Shown here one piece after another: positions 1-9,682 of a stretch of DNA of 64,000 nucleotides. The stretch's first letter is position 1. Each line of letters opens with the position of its first letter. The position numbers and the translations under genes are program-made. The stretch is from Azospirillaceae bacterium. Lineage in GTDB: Bacteria; Pseudomonadota; Alphaproteobacteria; Azospirillales; Azospirillaceae. The notes under the pieces are model-generated. The model was not told the DNA's origin. It saw only the letters and a program-made list of their open reading frames with translations, and made no database searches. Location of the stretch: NCBI GenBank assembly GCA_031291675.1, contig JARLIO010000034.1:496001-560000 (forward strand). Reading direction: 5' to 3'.

Positions 1-1614
1 ATCACCTCGCTGGAATTGCTGCCGGTTCACGCCTTTGTCGACGAACGCCATCTGCTGGAGCGTGGCCTGAAGAACTATTGGGGCTACAACTCGATCGGCT
101 TCTTTGCCCCCGATTCACGTTATTCCGCGAGCGGAACGGTCAACGAATTCAAGGAAATGGTGGCCCAGTTCCATGATGCGGGGATCGAGGTCATCCTTGA
201 TGTCGTCTATAATCACACTGCGGAGGGCAATGAGCGGGGCCCGACCTTTTCCTTCAAGGGCATCGACAACGCGTCCTATTACCGGCTGCTGCCCGACGCG
301 CCGCGCTATTACATCAATGATACCGGAACCGGAAATACCCTGAATCTCAGTCACCCCAGGGTGCTGCAACTGGTCACCGACAGTTTGCGCTACTGGGTGA
401 CCGAGATGCATGTCGACGGTTTTCGTTTCGATCTCGCAACAATTCTGGGCCGTGAATCCCATGGCTTCGACCAGGGTGGTGGTTTCCTTGACGCCTGTCG
501 CCAGGATCCGATCCTGTCGCGGGTCAAATTGATTGCCGAGCCCTGGGACATCGGCCCGGGCGGCTATCAGGTCGGCGGCTTCCCGCCGGGCTGGGCCGAA
601 TGGAATGATCGCTTTCGCGACACCGTCCGGCGCTATTGGAAGGGCGACGAGGGCACCCTGCCCGATCTGGCGACCCGGCTGACCGCATCGGGCGATCTGT
701 TCAACCGTCGTGGTCGCAAGCCCTGGGCCTCGGTGAATTTCGTCACGGCGCACGATGGTTTCACCTTGCACGATCTGGTTTCCTATAACGAAAAACATAA
801 CGCGGCCAACGGCGAGGATAGTCGTGACGGCCACGCCAACAATCATAGTTGGAACCACGGCGCGGAAGGCGCCAGCGATGATCCGGAAATCCGCAAACTG
901 CGCGAGCGGCAAAAGCGCAATATGCTGGCGACGCTGTTGTTCGCCCAGGGCACGCCGCTGATCCTGGGCGGTGATGAATTCGGTCGCTCCCAGGACGGCA
1001 ACAACAATGCCTATTGCCAGGACAATGCCCTGAACTGGTTCGACTGGCGCGCGATTGATGACGATGGCCAGGCCCTGATGGCTTTTGTCCGCGTCCTGAC
1101 GGCGCTGCGTCACAAACACCCGCTGTTGCACCGCAATCGCTTTCGCACCGGGTCGTTCAACCCGGTGCTGGGGGTCAAGGACGTCACCTGGCTGACACCG
1201 GACGCGACCGAAATGACCCCGGATCAATGGCGTGATGCCACGGCGCGTTGTCTGGGTATGGTGCTGGACGGCAGGGCGCAGGCGTCGGGCATCACGCGGC
1301 CCGGCGCCGACACGACATTGCTGCTGATCACCAACGCCCATCACGATGTTGTGCCTTTCAAGCTGCCCAATGTCGTCGGCAGCAGTGCCTGGCAACGGTT
1401 GATCGACACCAACACCCCCGATCAGAGCGAAACCCCGATCTTTGCCGCGGGTGACGACTATCTGGTGACCGGCCGGTCCCTGTTGCTGTTCGCCCTGCAG
1501 TCGCCATCGGCCGGCGACGACAGCCGATGGCGCAATATGCTTGACGATAGCGCCGCGGACGGCACCGCGGCTGACGCGGACGAGGACAGGCCCGACTCGG
1601 TTCCTGCCGCCTGA
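1..1614 (+). CDS. glgX: Glycogen debranching enzyme GlgX, C-terminal part (5' end outside window)
   Basis: GlgX hydrolyses alpha-1,6 branch points of glycogen trimmed by phosphorylase. The frame is open from the first base, so the gene starts upstream; 537 residues are visible. The four GH13 regions are present: DVVYNH near fragment residue 67, GFRFD with the nucleophile Asp near 144, AEPWD with the acid/base Glu near 180, and TAHDGF near 251. The long insert after the fourth region (SYNEKHNAANGE) is typical of GlgX and TreX enzymes rather than alpha-amylases. It lies upstream of glgC and glgA on the same strand, separated from them by amtB on the other strand, so it is not in one transcript with them. 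A strong hairpin follows directly. Confidence 0.93.
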   Translation: MTSLELLPVHAFVDERHLLERGLKNYWGYNSIGFFAPDSRYSASGTVNEFKEMVAQFHDAGIEVILDVVYNHTAEGNERGPTFSFKGIDNASYYRLLPDAPRYYINDTGTGNTLNLSHPRVLQLVTDSLRYWVTEMHVDGFRFDLATILGRESHGFDQGGGFLDACRQDPILSRVKLIAEPWDIGPGGYQVGGFPPGWAEWNDRFRDTVRRYWKGDEGTLPDLATRLTASGDLFNRRGRKPWASVNFVTAHDGFTLHDLVSYNEKHNAANGEDSRDGHANNHSWNHGAEGASDDPEIRKLRERQKRNMLATLLFAQGTPLILGGDEFGRSQDGNNNAYCQDNALNWFDWRAIDDDGQALMAFVRVLTALRHKHPLLHRNRFRTGSFNPVLGVKDVTWLTPDATEMTPDQWRDATARCLGMVLDGRAQASGITRPGADTTLLLITNAHHDVVPFKLPNVVGSSAWQRLIDTNTPDQSETPIFAAGDDYLVTGRSLLLFALQSPSAGDDSRWRNMLDDSAADGTAADADEDRPDSVPAA

Positions 1615-1621
1615 AAACGAC

Positions 1622-1656
1622 AATGGCCCCACCCGACGGGGTCGGGTGGGGCCATT
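1622..1656. terminator. Bidirectional terminator hairpin between glgX and amtB
   Basis: A perfect 16-bp inverted repeat (AATGGCCCCACCCGAC and its complement) surrounds a three-base GGG loop. It begins 8 bases after the glgX stop and lies 70 bases beyond the amtB stop on the other strand. No clear T-run follows on either side, so its role as a terminator for the two convergent genes is inferred from structure and position. Confidence 0.75.
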
Positions 1657-1726
1657 CGGGCGACTCTGCCGTACGGCGCAGCCCCGGGACGGGGTTACCG
1701 TCCGAGGGAAGCGCGACGGGCAAGGA

Positions 1727-3082
1727 TCAGTGGATTGCCTCACCATGCAGGCCGAGATCGAGGCCGTCACGTTCGATATCCTCGTCGACCCGCAGGCCGA
1801 TCACGAGATCGATGGCCTTGAGAATGACGAAGGACGCGATCGCGGTCCAACCGATGGTGTAGGCAATGCCCTGAAGCTGGACCAGCACCTGGCCGGCATT
1901 GCCGTCGATCAGACCACGCTGGGCCTCGACGCCGGAAATGACCTGCTTGGCAAAAACACCGGTCAGCAGGGCACCGACGATGCCGCCGACGCCGTGGACA
2001 CCGAAGCAATCGAGCGAATCATCGTAGCCGAGCGCGCCCTTGACCGCGGTGGCGCTGATGTAGCAGACGACACCGGCAACCAGACCGATCACCAGGCCGC
2101 CGGTGGGGTCGACGAAGCCCGAGGCCGGGGTGATCGCCACCAAGCCGGCAACAGCACCGGAAATGATGCCCAGAACGCTCGGCTTGCCCTTGGTGACCCA
2201 TTCCGAGAACATCCAGGCGAAGGCCGCGGCGGCGGTCGCGATCTGGGTGACGGTCATGGCCATGCCGGCGCGATAATTGGCCGCATTCGCCGAACCGGCA
2301 TTGAAGCCGAACCAGCCAACCCACAGCAACGAGGCGCCGATCATGCTCAGGACCAGATTGTGCGGGCTGAAATTCTCAGACGGGTATCCTTTGCGCTTGC
2401 CCAGAACCAGGGCCGCGACCAGACCGGCGACGCCGGCATTGATGTGAACCACAGTGCCGCCGGCGAAATCAAGCACACCGGCGCTGGACAGGAAGCCGTT
2501 GGGCTGCCAGACCCAATGGGCGATCGGGGCATAGACGACCAGCGACCACAGGCCAATGAACACCAGCATCGCCGAAAATTTCATGCGATCGGCGAAGGCA
2601 CCGGCGATCAGCGCCGGCGTGATGATCGCAAAGGTCATCTGGAACATCATGAAGACGGATTCGGGAATCGTCGTCGCCACCGCCAGATCCTTGCCCAAAC
2701 CATCACCAAGCACGAACGGCGTGGTCAAATTCATGCCGTTCAGGAACAGGCGGGACAGGTCACCGATATAGGCATTGCCATTGGTGAAGGCCAAGCTGTA
2801 ACCGACGACATACCACAGGATGGTGACAAGGCAGGTGATCGCGAAGCTTTGCATCACGGTCGACAGCACGTTCATCTTGCGGACCATGCCGCCATAGAAC
2901 AGGGCCAGGCCCGGGATCGTCATCAGCAGGACGAGGGCAGTCGACGTCAGCATCCAGGCGGTATCGCCAGAGTCGATTTTTGGCGCGTCGGCCGCCGCCT
3001 GGGCAAACGCCCCGCCCGGGCAGACGACGGTCGCGAGGATCGCCGCCAGGAACGGGGCGGCCAATAGGAACAGACGGCTCAT
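1727..3082 (-). CDS. amtB: Ammonium transporter AmtB
   Basis: Inner-membrane ammonium channel of the Amt/Rh family, 451 residues. The chosen ATG is preceded by AGGAG and begins a cleavable signal peptide ending near FAQ, as in other bacterial Amt proteins. Around eleven hydrophobic segments follow. The pore twin-histidine contexts are visible as VVHINAG and FGVHGVGG. The family ends in a cytoplasmic tail that binds the PII protein GlnK. In many proteobacteria glnK sits directly upstream of amtB; here no PII gene is next to it, and the neighbours are glycogen genes. I found no convincing -24/-12 element upstream, so nitrogen control is not shown by the sequence. Confidence 0.95.
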   Translation of the reverse strand: MSRLFLLAAPFLAAILATVVCPGGAFAQAAADAPKIDSGDTAWMLTSTALVLLMTIPGLALFYGGMVRKMNVLSTVMQSFAITCLVTILWYVVGYSLAFTNGNAYIGDLSRLFLNGMNLTTPFVLGDGLGKDLAVATTIPESVFMMFQMTFAIITPALIAGAFADRMKFSAMLVFIGLWSLVVYAPIAHWVWQPNGFLSSAGVLDFAGGTVVHINAGVAGLVAALVLGKRKGYPSENFSPHNLVLSMIGASLLWVGWFGFNAGSANAANYRAGMAMTVTQIATAAAAFAWMFSEWVTKGKPSVLGIISGAVAGLVAITPASGFVDPTGGLVIGLVAGVVCYISATAVKGALGYDDSLDCFGVHGVGGIVGALLTGVFAKQVISGVEAQRGLIDGNAGQVLVQLQGIAYTIGWTAIASFVILKAIDLVIGLRVDEDIERDGLDLGLHGEAIH

Positions 3083-3744
3083 TGAGGCTCCTCTTATTTG
3101 GGGGGCGGCGGGCCGATATCCTGGGGACAGGATCGACACCCGGATCCCGGTCTTTAGTGGTCTCTTTCAAATCGGCTGGGGCAGCCCGCGGTGGTGGTGT
3201 GGGCTGTGGATGCCGCGTCTTTCGCTTCTTCAAGAACCATGCCGGATCACGGATCTCATCATTTCGTCGATTTTCCGGAGGTTTGCGGTCCGGAGGCGCG
3301 ACGGACGGGTCAGCGAAACGCCAGCGATGTCAGGCGCTCAGGTTGTTAATGCCGGTATTTTGAGCACGCCGCAAGGGGGCCGGCGTCGATATTGCCGGGG
3401 CTTGGATGCCATGATCGGCAAGCGATCCGCAGGGAGGAAACCACAACGGTTCAATCCGAGGCAAATGCCTAGATTTTAATCACCTTGATTGGGAGATCTC
3501 AAGCACCAGATCCCATCAGGGGCCAATTGTCGCCTGTGGTGGCTAACGCCTTGTGTCGACCCGGCCGGCTGCGACACTATGAGGTTCGGTGGGTCGGAAC
3601 GGGTTGTGGTCCCCGGCCGGGAATGCCTGCGGCAGCGGTCGGCACATCGGCCAGGACCGAGGTCGCGTCGGGTATTCACCACTGATCTTTCATCGGCGCG
3701 CCCAGGCGCGCGTCGGTGAATCGACAAGACGGGAGGAGGAAATC
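3083..3744. other. Divergent intergenic region amtB/glgC, no gene seen
   Basis: This 662-bp stretch holds the promoters of amtB (leftward) and glgC (rightward). Short open frames here have no recognisable product and no ribosome-binding site. I looked for NtrC-type palindromes and -24/-12 elements on the amtB side and found no good match. The only clear signal is the GGGAGGAGG ribosome-binding site just before glgC. Confidence 0.6.
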
Positions 3745-5007
3745 ATGGAATTCAATCGGGAATTACGCCTGGCACCGCGGCGCGCCGTCACCCTTGTCCT
3801 CGCCGGTGGCCGTGGCAGCCGGCTGAAGCAATTAACCGATAGTCGCGCCAAACCCGCCGTGCATTTCGGCGGCAAGTTCCGCATCATTGATTTTGCCTTG
3901 TCAAACTGCATCAATTCCGGGTTCCGCCGCATCAGCGTGCTCACGCAATACAAATCTCATAGTCTTCTGGTCCATCTGCAGCATGGCTGGAACTGGTTGC
4001 GCGCCGAGATGAACGAATATGTCGATTTTCTGCCCGCGCAACAGCGAATCGATGACACGACCTGGTACCAGGGAACGGCCGATGCCGTTTATCAGAATCT
4101 CGACATTCTCAAGACGCGCAATCCCGAATATGTGCAGATTCTGGCGGGCGACCATATCTACAAGATGGATTATGCGACGATGCTGCAGTCGCATATTGCC
4201 AGCGGCGCCGACGTTACGGTCGGCTGTGTCGAGGTTCCGCGGATGGACGCCACCGGATTTGGCGTGATGCATGTCGACGAGACGGGTCGTGTCATCAGCT
4301 TCCTGGAAAAGCCCGCCGATCCGCCCGCGATGCCCGGGCACCCCGATCTGGCGTTGGCCAGCATGGGGATCTACATCTTCAATGCCAAATTCCTGTTCGA
4401 CGCCCTGGAACGGGACGCCGGCGATACGAATTCGAGCCGCGATTTCGGCAAGGACCTGATCCCGCATATGGTGAAAACCGCCAAGGTCGTGGCGCATCCG
4501 TTCCGGGAAAGTTGCGTTTACAGCGACGGCGGGGTCGAGCCCTATTGGCGCGACGTCGGAACCATCGATGCCTATTGGGAAGCCAACCTCGATCTGATCG
4601 AGGTCACGCCGGCCCTGAATCTCTACGACAATTCCTGGCCGATCTTCACCTATCAGGAGCAGTTGCCCCCGGCGAAATTCGTGTTCGACGATGCCGAACG
4701 GCGGGGCATGGCCGTGGACAGCATGGTTTCGGGCGGTTGCGTCATTTCCGGGGCCACGGTTCGCCGATCGCTGCTGTTCTCTCAGGTTCGGGTCAATTCC
4801 TACGTCAATCTGCGTGAGGCGGTGGTTCTGCCCAACGTCGATATCGGCCGCCATGCCCGCCTGTCGCGGGTCGTCATCGACCGGGGCTGCCATATCCCGG
4901 ACGGTCTGGTCGTCGGCGAGGATCCGGTCGAGGATGCGCGCCGCTTCTATCGAACCGAGAAGGGCGTCACCCTGATCACCCGCGGCATGCTGGCGGCCTT
5001 GAAGTAA
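3745..5007 (+). CDS. glgC: Glucose-1-phosphate adenylyltransferase (ADP-glucose pyrophosphorylase)
   Basis: GlgC makes ADP-glucose from glucose-1-phosphate and ATP, the committed and allosterically controlled step of glycogen synthesis. The protein has 420 residues, the normal length. The nucleotidyltransferase signature [11 protein letters not shown] lies near residues 15-25, followed by [15 protein letters not shown], which contains the regulatory and substrate-binding region. [11 protein letters not shown] and the [14 protein letters not shown] segment are also typical. The C-terminal third forms the left-handed beta-helix. An upstream in-frame ATG exists at 3589, but the ATG at 3745 has a strong GGGAGGAGG site and gives the family-standard N-terminus. 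glgA follows after 223 bp on the same strand. Confidence 0.96.
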   Translation: MEFNRELRLAPRRAVTLVLAGGRGSRLKQLTDSRAKPAVHFGGKFRIIDFALSNCINSGFRRISVLTQYKSHSLLVHLQHGWNWLRAEMNEYVDFLPAQQRIDDTTWYQGTADAVYQNLDILKTRNPEYVQILAGDHIYKMDYATMLQSHIASGADVTVGCVEVPRMDATGFGVMHVDETGRVISFLEKPADPPAMPGHPDLALASMGIYIFNAKFLFDALERDAGDTNSSRDFGKDLIPHMVKTAKVVAHPFRESCVYSDGGVEPYWRDVGTIDAYWEANLDLIEVTPALNLYDNSWPIFTYQEQLPPAKFVFDDAERRGMAVDSMVSGGCVISGATVRRSLLFSQVRVNSYVNLREAVVLPNVDIGRHARLSRVVIDRGCHIPDGLVVGEDPVEDARRFYRTEKGVTLITRGMLAALK

Positions 5008-5230
5008 CGGGCATCATCTGCGGCGGCGTGGATGCCAGCTCATCCCCGGTTCGCCGGAACAGCGGGGAACATTGAACGCCGGGTACGGCTTCCCGATCGG
5101 CGCGGCCGCAGGTCGTGTCCGTCAGGGGCCCCCTGGCCAATTCTGTCTGATGGCGCCGTGCCAACGGGGTTCCCCCCCTTGGTGCCGGGGTTGCCCGGGG
5201 CTCGGTGCGAGCCGCCATCCTTGAGGTCAC

Positions 5231-6664
5231 ATGATGATTCGTGTCCTGTTTGTTGCCTCGGAATGTTATCCCCTGGTCAAGACCGGCGGCCTGGGCGACG
5301 TCGTCGCGGCGTTGCCGCCGGCGTTGCGGCGTTGTGGTGCCGATGTCCGGCTGCTGCTCCCCGGCTATCCCTCGGTGCTGGACGGGGTCCCGGACGCGCG
5401 GCCGGTCTGGACCGTGCCGGATATTCCCGGTGGCGGCGCCGGAATCCTGCTGTTTGGCACCGGACCCGACGGGGTTCCGGTTTACGTGCTGCAGGCGCCG
5501 TGGCTCTACGAACGGCCCGGCAATCCCTATGTCGGACCCGGCGGCGACTGGGCGGACAATCCGCAGCGCTTCGCGGCGCTGTCATGGGCGGCGGCCTGGC
5601 TGAGCGGGACCGATGGCGGGCGACGGTGGCGCCCCGACATCCTTCATGCCCATGATTGGCAAACCGGCCTGGCGCCGGCCTATCTGGCGCTGAGCGGCCG
5701 CGCCAATCGTCCCGGCACGATCATGACGATCCACAATATCGCCTACCAGGGACTGGCCGATCCCGAGCTGCTGACGACGCTGCATCTGCCCGCCGAGAGT
5801 TTCGACGTCGAAGGCGTCGAATTCTACGGTCATATCGGTTTTCTCAAGGCTGGCCTCTATTACGCCGATCGCATCACCACGGTCAGCCCGAACTACGCGC
5901 GGGAAATCCAGACCCTGGAAGGGGGCTGGGGCTTGCAGGGCCTGTTGAGCGGGCGGCGCGACGACCTGAGCGGTATCGTCAACGGCGTCGATGCCGGGAT
6001 CTGGAACCCGATGACCGATCGCCATCTGGCGGCACCATTCGGGATCGAGTCCCTGGATGCCAGACGCGCCAACAAGGCGGCCCTTCTCGCCGAGACCGGG
6101 CTGGACGATCGCCTTGACGCGCCCTTGTTTGCCGTTGTCAGCCGGTTGACGGAACTGAAAGGGTTCGACCTGCTGCTGGCCGCATTGCCCTATCTGATCG
6201 ATCGCGGCGGCCAGTTGGTGGTGCTGGGAACCGGCGATCCCGGGCTTGAGGATGGTTTTCGCGCCGCGGCGGCGCGGTGGCCGGGACGGGTGGCGGCACA
6301 GATCAAATTCGACGAGGCGCTGTCGCATCGCATTCAGGCCGGCGCCGATGTCGTGATCCTGCCGTCACGGTCCGAGCCCTGCGGCCTGATCCAGCTTTAC
6401 GCCCTGGCCTATGGCGCGCTGCCGTTGGTTCGGCGTGTCGGGGGCCTGGCCGACACCGTCAAGGACGGCATGACCGGTTTCGTTTTCGACCATGCCAGTG
6501 CCGATGATCTGGTCGGGGCGATCGGGAGGGCCGCCGATTTGTGGTGGACCGACCCGGCGGAGTGGCGAGTCCGACAGGTCGCCGGCATGGCCGAGGATTG
6601 GAGCTGGAGTCGCTCTGCCGCGGACTATATGGCGCTTTATCAGGCGTTGTTCCCATCAGTTTGA
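5231..6664 (+). CDS. glgA: Glycogen synthase (ADP-glucose dependent)
   Basis: GlgA is a GT5 glycosyltransferase that extends alpha-1,4-glucan chains from ADP-glucose. The protein has 477 residues, the family length. The ADP-glucose-binding KTGGLGDV motif is near residues 17-24, HAHDWQTGL near 140, and the C-terminal donor-binding region PSRSEPCGLIQLYALAYG near 379. Two ATG codons are adjacent at the start (5231 and 5234); either is possible. The 223-bp gap from glgC may contain a second promoter or just an untranslated spacer; no hairpin stood out in it. Together with glgC and the upstream glgX this is a normal bacterial glycogen set; glgB and glgP are not in the window. Confidence 0.95.
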   Translation: MMIRVLFVASECYPLVKTGGLGDVVAALPPALRRCGADVRLLLPGYPSVLDGVPDARPVWTVPDIPGGGAGILLFGTGPDGVPVYVLQAPWLYERPGNPYVGPGGDWADNPQRFAALSWAAAWLSGTDGGRRWRPDILHAHDWQTGLAPAYLALSGRANRPGTIMTIHNIAYQGLADPELLTTLHLPAESFDVEGVEFYGHIGFLKAGLYYADRITTVSPNYAREIQTLEGGWGLQGLLSGRRDDLSGIVNGVDAGIWNPMTDRHLAAPFGIESLDARRANKAALLAETGLDDRLDAPLFAVVSRLTELKGFDLLLAALPYLIDRGGQLVVLGTGDPGLEDGFRAAAARWPGRVAAQIKFDEALSHRIQAGADVVILPSRSEPCGLIQLYALAYGALPLVRRVGGLADTVKDGMTGFVFDHASADDLVGAIGRAADLWWTDPAEWRVRQVAGMAEDWSWSRSAADYMALYQALFPSV

Positions 6665-6668
6665 TCCG

Positions 6669-6694
6669 GATTGCGATCCGCGGCGGATCCAATC
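6669..6694 (+). terminator. Possible terminator hairpin after glgA
   Basis: Directly after the glgA stop the sequence can fold as GATCCG-CGG-CGGATC, extended below an asymmetric internal loop by four more pairs (GATT with AATC). No T-run follows, so terminator function is only likely from position. Confidence 0.4.
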
Positions 6695-6859
6695 GGGACG
6701 CAACGGATCGCCAACCGTCATCAAAAGGTCAGGAAAAGACACTATGGTAGGCTTCCGCCGATCATCGCGGCTGGTGCCGTTGATGGTTGCGCCGGCTGTC
6801 AGCCGTGACGATGACGCCGGATGTGGCGCCAGGCTTGTTTTGTTCCGGGAGACCATTCC

Positions 6860-7984
6860 ATGACCCGCCCGCCTGTGCTGCTGACGCCGGGACCGTTGAC
6901 GACGTCTGACGAAACCAAGCGCGCCATGCTGGTGGACTGGGGATCGTGGGACAGCGATTTCCGTGCCCTGACGGCCGAAGTCCGGCGGCATCTGCTGGCG
7001 ATCGCCGGCGGTACTCCCGAGCATGCCGTGGTTTTGATGCAGGGCAGCGGCACCTTCGCGGTCGAGGCCGCGATCGGCACCCTGGTGCCGCAGGATGGCA
7101 AGCTGCTGGTCCTGGTCAACGGTTCCTACGGCCGGCGCATGGCGAAACTGACCCGGCAGATGGGCTGCGCGCTCGCCCTGCTCGAGGTTGCCGAGGATCA
7201 GCCGATCACGGGCCGCGCGGTATCCCAGGCCCTGGCCACCGATGCCGAAATCACCCATGTCGGCGTGATTCATTGCGAGACCTCGACCGGAATCCTCAAT
7301 CCGCTGACGGAGATTGCCGCGGCGGTTCAGGCCGCGGGACGCGCGTTGATTGTCGATGCGATGAGCAGTTTTGGCGCCTTGCCGCTCGATATCAGCGCCC
7401 TGCCCGCCGTGGCGGTGATCGCATCGGCCAACAAATGTCTCGAGGGTGTCCCCGGGCTTGGCTTCGTCGTCACCGAAACCGCGGCCTTGACAGCGGCGGC
7501 GGGCAACTCGCCCTCGCTCAGCCTCGACCTGACCGACCAGTGGCGTTACATGGAAGAAACCGGCCAGTTTCGTTTCACGCCACCAACCCATGTCGTCGCG
7601 GCCCTGGCGCAGGCGCTGCGTGATTATGCGGACGAGGGCGGTCGTGTGGCGCGGCAACGGCGTTATCAGCGCAATTGCGCTGTTCTGGTCGATGGCATGG
7701 CCGGGCTCGGCTTTGTGCCTTTGTTGCCGGCGGCGCTTCAGGCTCCGATCATCGTCACCTTCCACGCCCCGCGCGATCCGGCCTATCGCTTCGACGCGTT
7801 GTATCAGGCCCTGAAGCGGCGCGGCTTCATCATCTATCCCGGCAAGACGACCGAGGTCGAAAGTTTTCGCATCGGCTGCATCGGCCATTTCGACGAAACC
7901 GTGATGCGTGAGGTCGTCGAGGCTGTGGCCGGGGCGATCTCGGAGCTGGGCCTGCATGATCTGGGCCCGGCGGTGGCGTCGTGA
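6860..7984 (+). CDS. phnW: 2-aminoethylphosphonate:pyruvate aminotransferase
   Basis: PhnW is a PLP-dependent class V aminotransferase that converts 2-aminoethylphosphonate and pyruvate to phosphonoacetaldehyde and alanine. The 374-residue protein starts with TPGPLTTS, typical of PhnW, and carries the PLP lysine in SANKCLEGVPG near residue 195. VDAMSSFGALP contains the cofactor-binding Asp. The ATG at 6860 is preferred over an in-frame upstream start at 6821 because family members begin close to the TPGPLT motif. Its stop overlaps the phnX start (TGATG), so the two are translationally coupled and encode consecutive steps. No phosphonate transporter or regulator lies beside them. Confidence 0.95.
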   Translation: MTRPPVLLTPGPLTTSDETKRAMLVDWGSWDSDFRALTAEVRRHLLAIAGGTPEHAVVLMQGSGTFAVEAAIGTLVPQDGKLLVLVNGSYGRRMAKLTRQMGCALALLEVAEDQPITGRAVSQALATDAEITHVGVIHCETSTGILNPLTEIAAAVQAAGRALIVDAMSSFGALPLDISALPAVAVIASANKCLEGVPGLGFVVTETAALTAAAGNSPSLSLDLTDQWRYMEETGQFRFTPPTHVVAALAQALRDYADEGGRVARQRRYQRNCAVLVDGMAGLGFVPLLPAALQAPIIVTFHAPRDPAYRFDALYQALKRRGFIIYPGKTTEVESFRIGCIGHFDETVMREVVEAVAGAISELGLHDLGPAVAS

Positions 7985-8829
7985 TGGCGACCGCGGCACC
8001 GGCAGGCGCCGGTCCCCGCCGCTATAGCGGAACGCTGAAGGCGGCGATTTTCGATTGGGCTGGAACCACGGTCGATTTCGGCAGCCGGGCGCCCATGGGC
8101 GTGTTCGTCCGGGCCTTCCGTGAAGTCGGAATCAACATTTCGGTCGAGCAAGCCCGTATCCCGATGGGCCTGCCCAAATGGGACCATATCAAGGCGGTCG
8201 GGATGCTGCCGGACGTCGCCGCCCAATGGCGCCAGGTTCATGCCCGGCCGTTCGAGGATGGTGATGTCGCGCGGATCTATGAGATCTTCGTGCCCTTGAA
8301 CGTCGCCGTGGTCACCGATTTTGCCGATCTCATCCCGGGCACGCTCGAGGTGGTCAACGCGCTGCGCGCACGCGGGCTGCGGATCGGTTCGACGACCGGC
8401 TACAACCGGCCGATCATGGAAGCCCTGTTGCCCGTGGCCGCGGCACGGGGCTACGCCCCGGAGATCACGGTCTGCGCCGGTGATCTGGCCCAGGGGCGGC
8501 CCAGCCCGTTGATGATCTGGCATATTCTGGTGCAGTTCGGACTGTGGCCGGCGGCGGCCGCCGTCAAGATCGATGACACGGTTCCCGGGATCGAGGAGGG
8601 GCGCAATGCCGGGACCTGGACGGTCGGCGTCGCCTTGACCGGCAACGAGGTCGGCTTGTCCGAGACCGAACTGGCGCTGGTCACCGGGCCCGACCTGATC
8701 ACCCTGCGTCAGCGCGCGGCGACGCGGCTGCTGGCGGCGGGGGCCCACTATGTGATCGACGGCATTGCCGATCTGCCGCCGGTGATCGAGGATATCGAAC
8801 AGCGGCTGCGCCGTGGGGAACAGCCCTGA
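7984..8829 (+). CDS. phnX: Phosphonoacetaldehyde hydrolase (phosphonatase)
   Basis: PhnX is a HAD-superfamily enzyme that cleaves the C-P bond of phosphonoacetaldehyde to acetaldehyde and phosphate through a Schiff base. The 281-residue protein has the HAD nucleophile motif FDWAGTTVD near residue 25, the lysine-bearing cap motif MGLPKWDHI near 60, and the acidic motif KIDDTVPGIEEG. The start ATG overlaps the phnW stop by one base; a GTG one codon earlier is an alternative. With phnW it forms a complete route from aminoethylphosphonate to acetaldehyde and phosphate. Confidence 0.95.
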   Translation: MATAAPAGAGPRRYSGTLKAAIFDWAGTTVDFGSRAPMGVFVRAFREVGINISVEQARIPMGLPKWDHIKAVGMLPDVAAQWRQVHARPFEDGDVARIYEIFVPLNVAVVTDFADLIPGTLEVVNALRARGLRIGSTTGYNRPIMEALLPVAAARGYAPEITVCAGDLAQGRPSPLMIWHILVQFGLWPAAAAVKIDDTVPGIEEGRNAGTWTVGVALTGNEVGLSETELALVTGPDLITLRQRAATRLLAAGAHYVIDGIADLPPVIEDIEQRLRRGEQP

Positions 8830-8929
8830 GATGACGTTGCCGCCCCCGGTTACCCACCACGGAAATCGATCGCCGCGTCGGGGCCGACCGGCTATAAGCG
8901 GATCGGCAATTCACCATCCCGAGGCGACA

Positions 8930-9640
8930 ATGATCGAATTGTTCTATTGGCCCACCCCCAATGGTCATAAAATCACCTTGTTCCTGGAAGAGGCCGGGCT
9001 TGACTACCAGATCACGCCCGTCAATATCGGCGCCGGGGATCAATTCAAGCCGGCTTTTCTGGAAATTTCTCCGAATAACCGCATGCCGGCAATCATCGAC
9101 AACACGCCTGCCGACGGCCAGGAGTCGATATCGGTATTCGAATCCGGTGCGATCCTGCTGTATCTGGCGGAAAAGACGGGCCAGTTCCTGCCGGGCGATC
9201 TGCGGGGCCGAGTCGAGGTGCTGCAATGGCTGTTCTGGCAGGTCGGCGGCCTGGGCCCGATGGCCGGACAGAACCACCATTTCTCGCAATACGCCCCGGA
9301 ACGCATTCCCTATGCGACCGAACGCTACGTCAAGGAAACCAATCGGCTTTACGGCGTGATGGACCGGCGCCTCGCCGATCGGGAGTTCCTGGCCGGTGCC
9401 TATTCGATCGCCGATATGGCCAGCTATCCCTGGGTGGTCCCTTACGAGCGCCAGGGCCAGGATCTCGATCAGTTTCCCCATCTGAAGCGCTGGTTCCACG
9501 CGATCGCCGAACGCCCCGCAACCGTGCGGGCCTATGACAAGGGCAAGGCGGTCAATGCCACGCCCACGGTGACACCGGAAAGCCGGAGCATCCTGTTCGG
9601 GCAGACCGCCGCAGTGGTCAAACCGCCAGCCCACGACTGA
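8930..9640 (+). CDS. Glutathione S-transferase family protein (YghU/YfcG-like)
   Basis: A 236-residue cytosolic protein with a thioredoxin-like N-terminal domain (LFYWPTPNGHKITLFLEEAG) and an alpha-helical C-terminal domain ending in FPHLKRWFHAIAERPA. The motif NNRMPAIIDN and the ESGAILLYLAEK segment form the glutathione site. The NPNGxK-like opening and the region VGGLGPMAGQNHHF resemble the nu-class enzymes YfcG and YghU, which act as disulfide-bond reductases. The start at 8930 places the beta strand at the very N-terminus; an in-frame upstream ATG at 8813 overlaps phnX and is less likely. It may be transcribed with phnWX but has no obvious link to phosphonates. Confidence 0.88.
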   Translation: MIELFYWPTPNGHKITLFLEEAGLDYQITPVNIGAGDQFKPAFLEISPNNRMPAIIDNTPADGQESISVFESGAILLYLAEKTGQFLPGDLRGRVEVLQWLFWQVGGLGPMAGQNHHFSQYAPERIPYATERYVKETNRLYGVMDRRLADREFLAGAYSIADMASYPWVVPYERQGQDLDQFPHLKRWFHAIAERPATVRAYDKGKAVNATPTVTPESRSILFGQTAAVVKPPAHD

Positions 9641-9682
9641 TATCGACCCGTCCCGTCGTTCAAGGCGGCTGTCAAACAGGGT

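Noticed and set aside
115-1770. Long open frame antisense to glgX (551 codons, minus strand)
   Set aside because: It mirrors the GlgX coding frame in GC-rich DNA, has no recognisable domain, and runs past the terminator hairpin. GlgX motifs are decisive for the other strand.
1541-3067. Long open frame antisense to amtB (plus strand)
   Set aside because: Composition is rich in Asp, Gly and Arg, as expected for the complement of a membrane-protein gene. AmtB on the minus strand is unambiguous.
3220-3260. Possible -24/-12 element upstream of amtB (minus strand, near the TGGTTCTTGAA sequence)
   Set aside because: The spacing between GG and GC is off by one and the -12 side reads GA, so it does not meet sigma-54 requirements.
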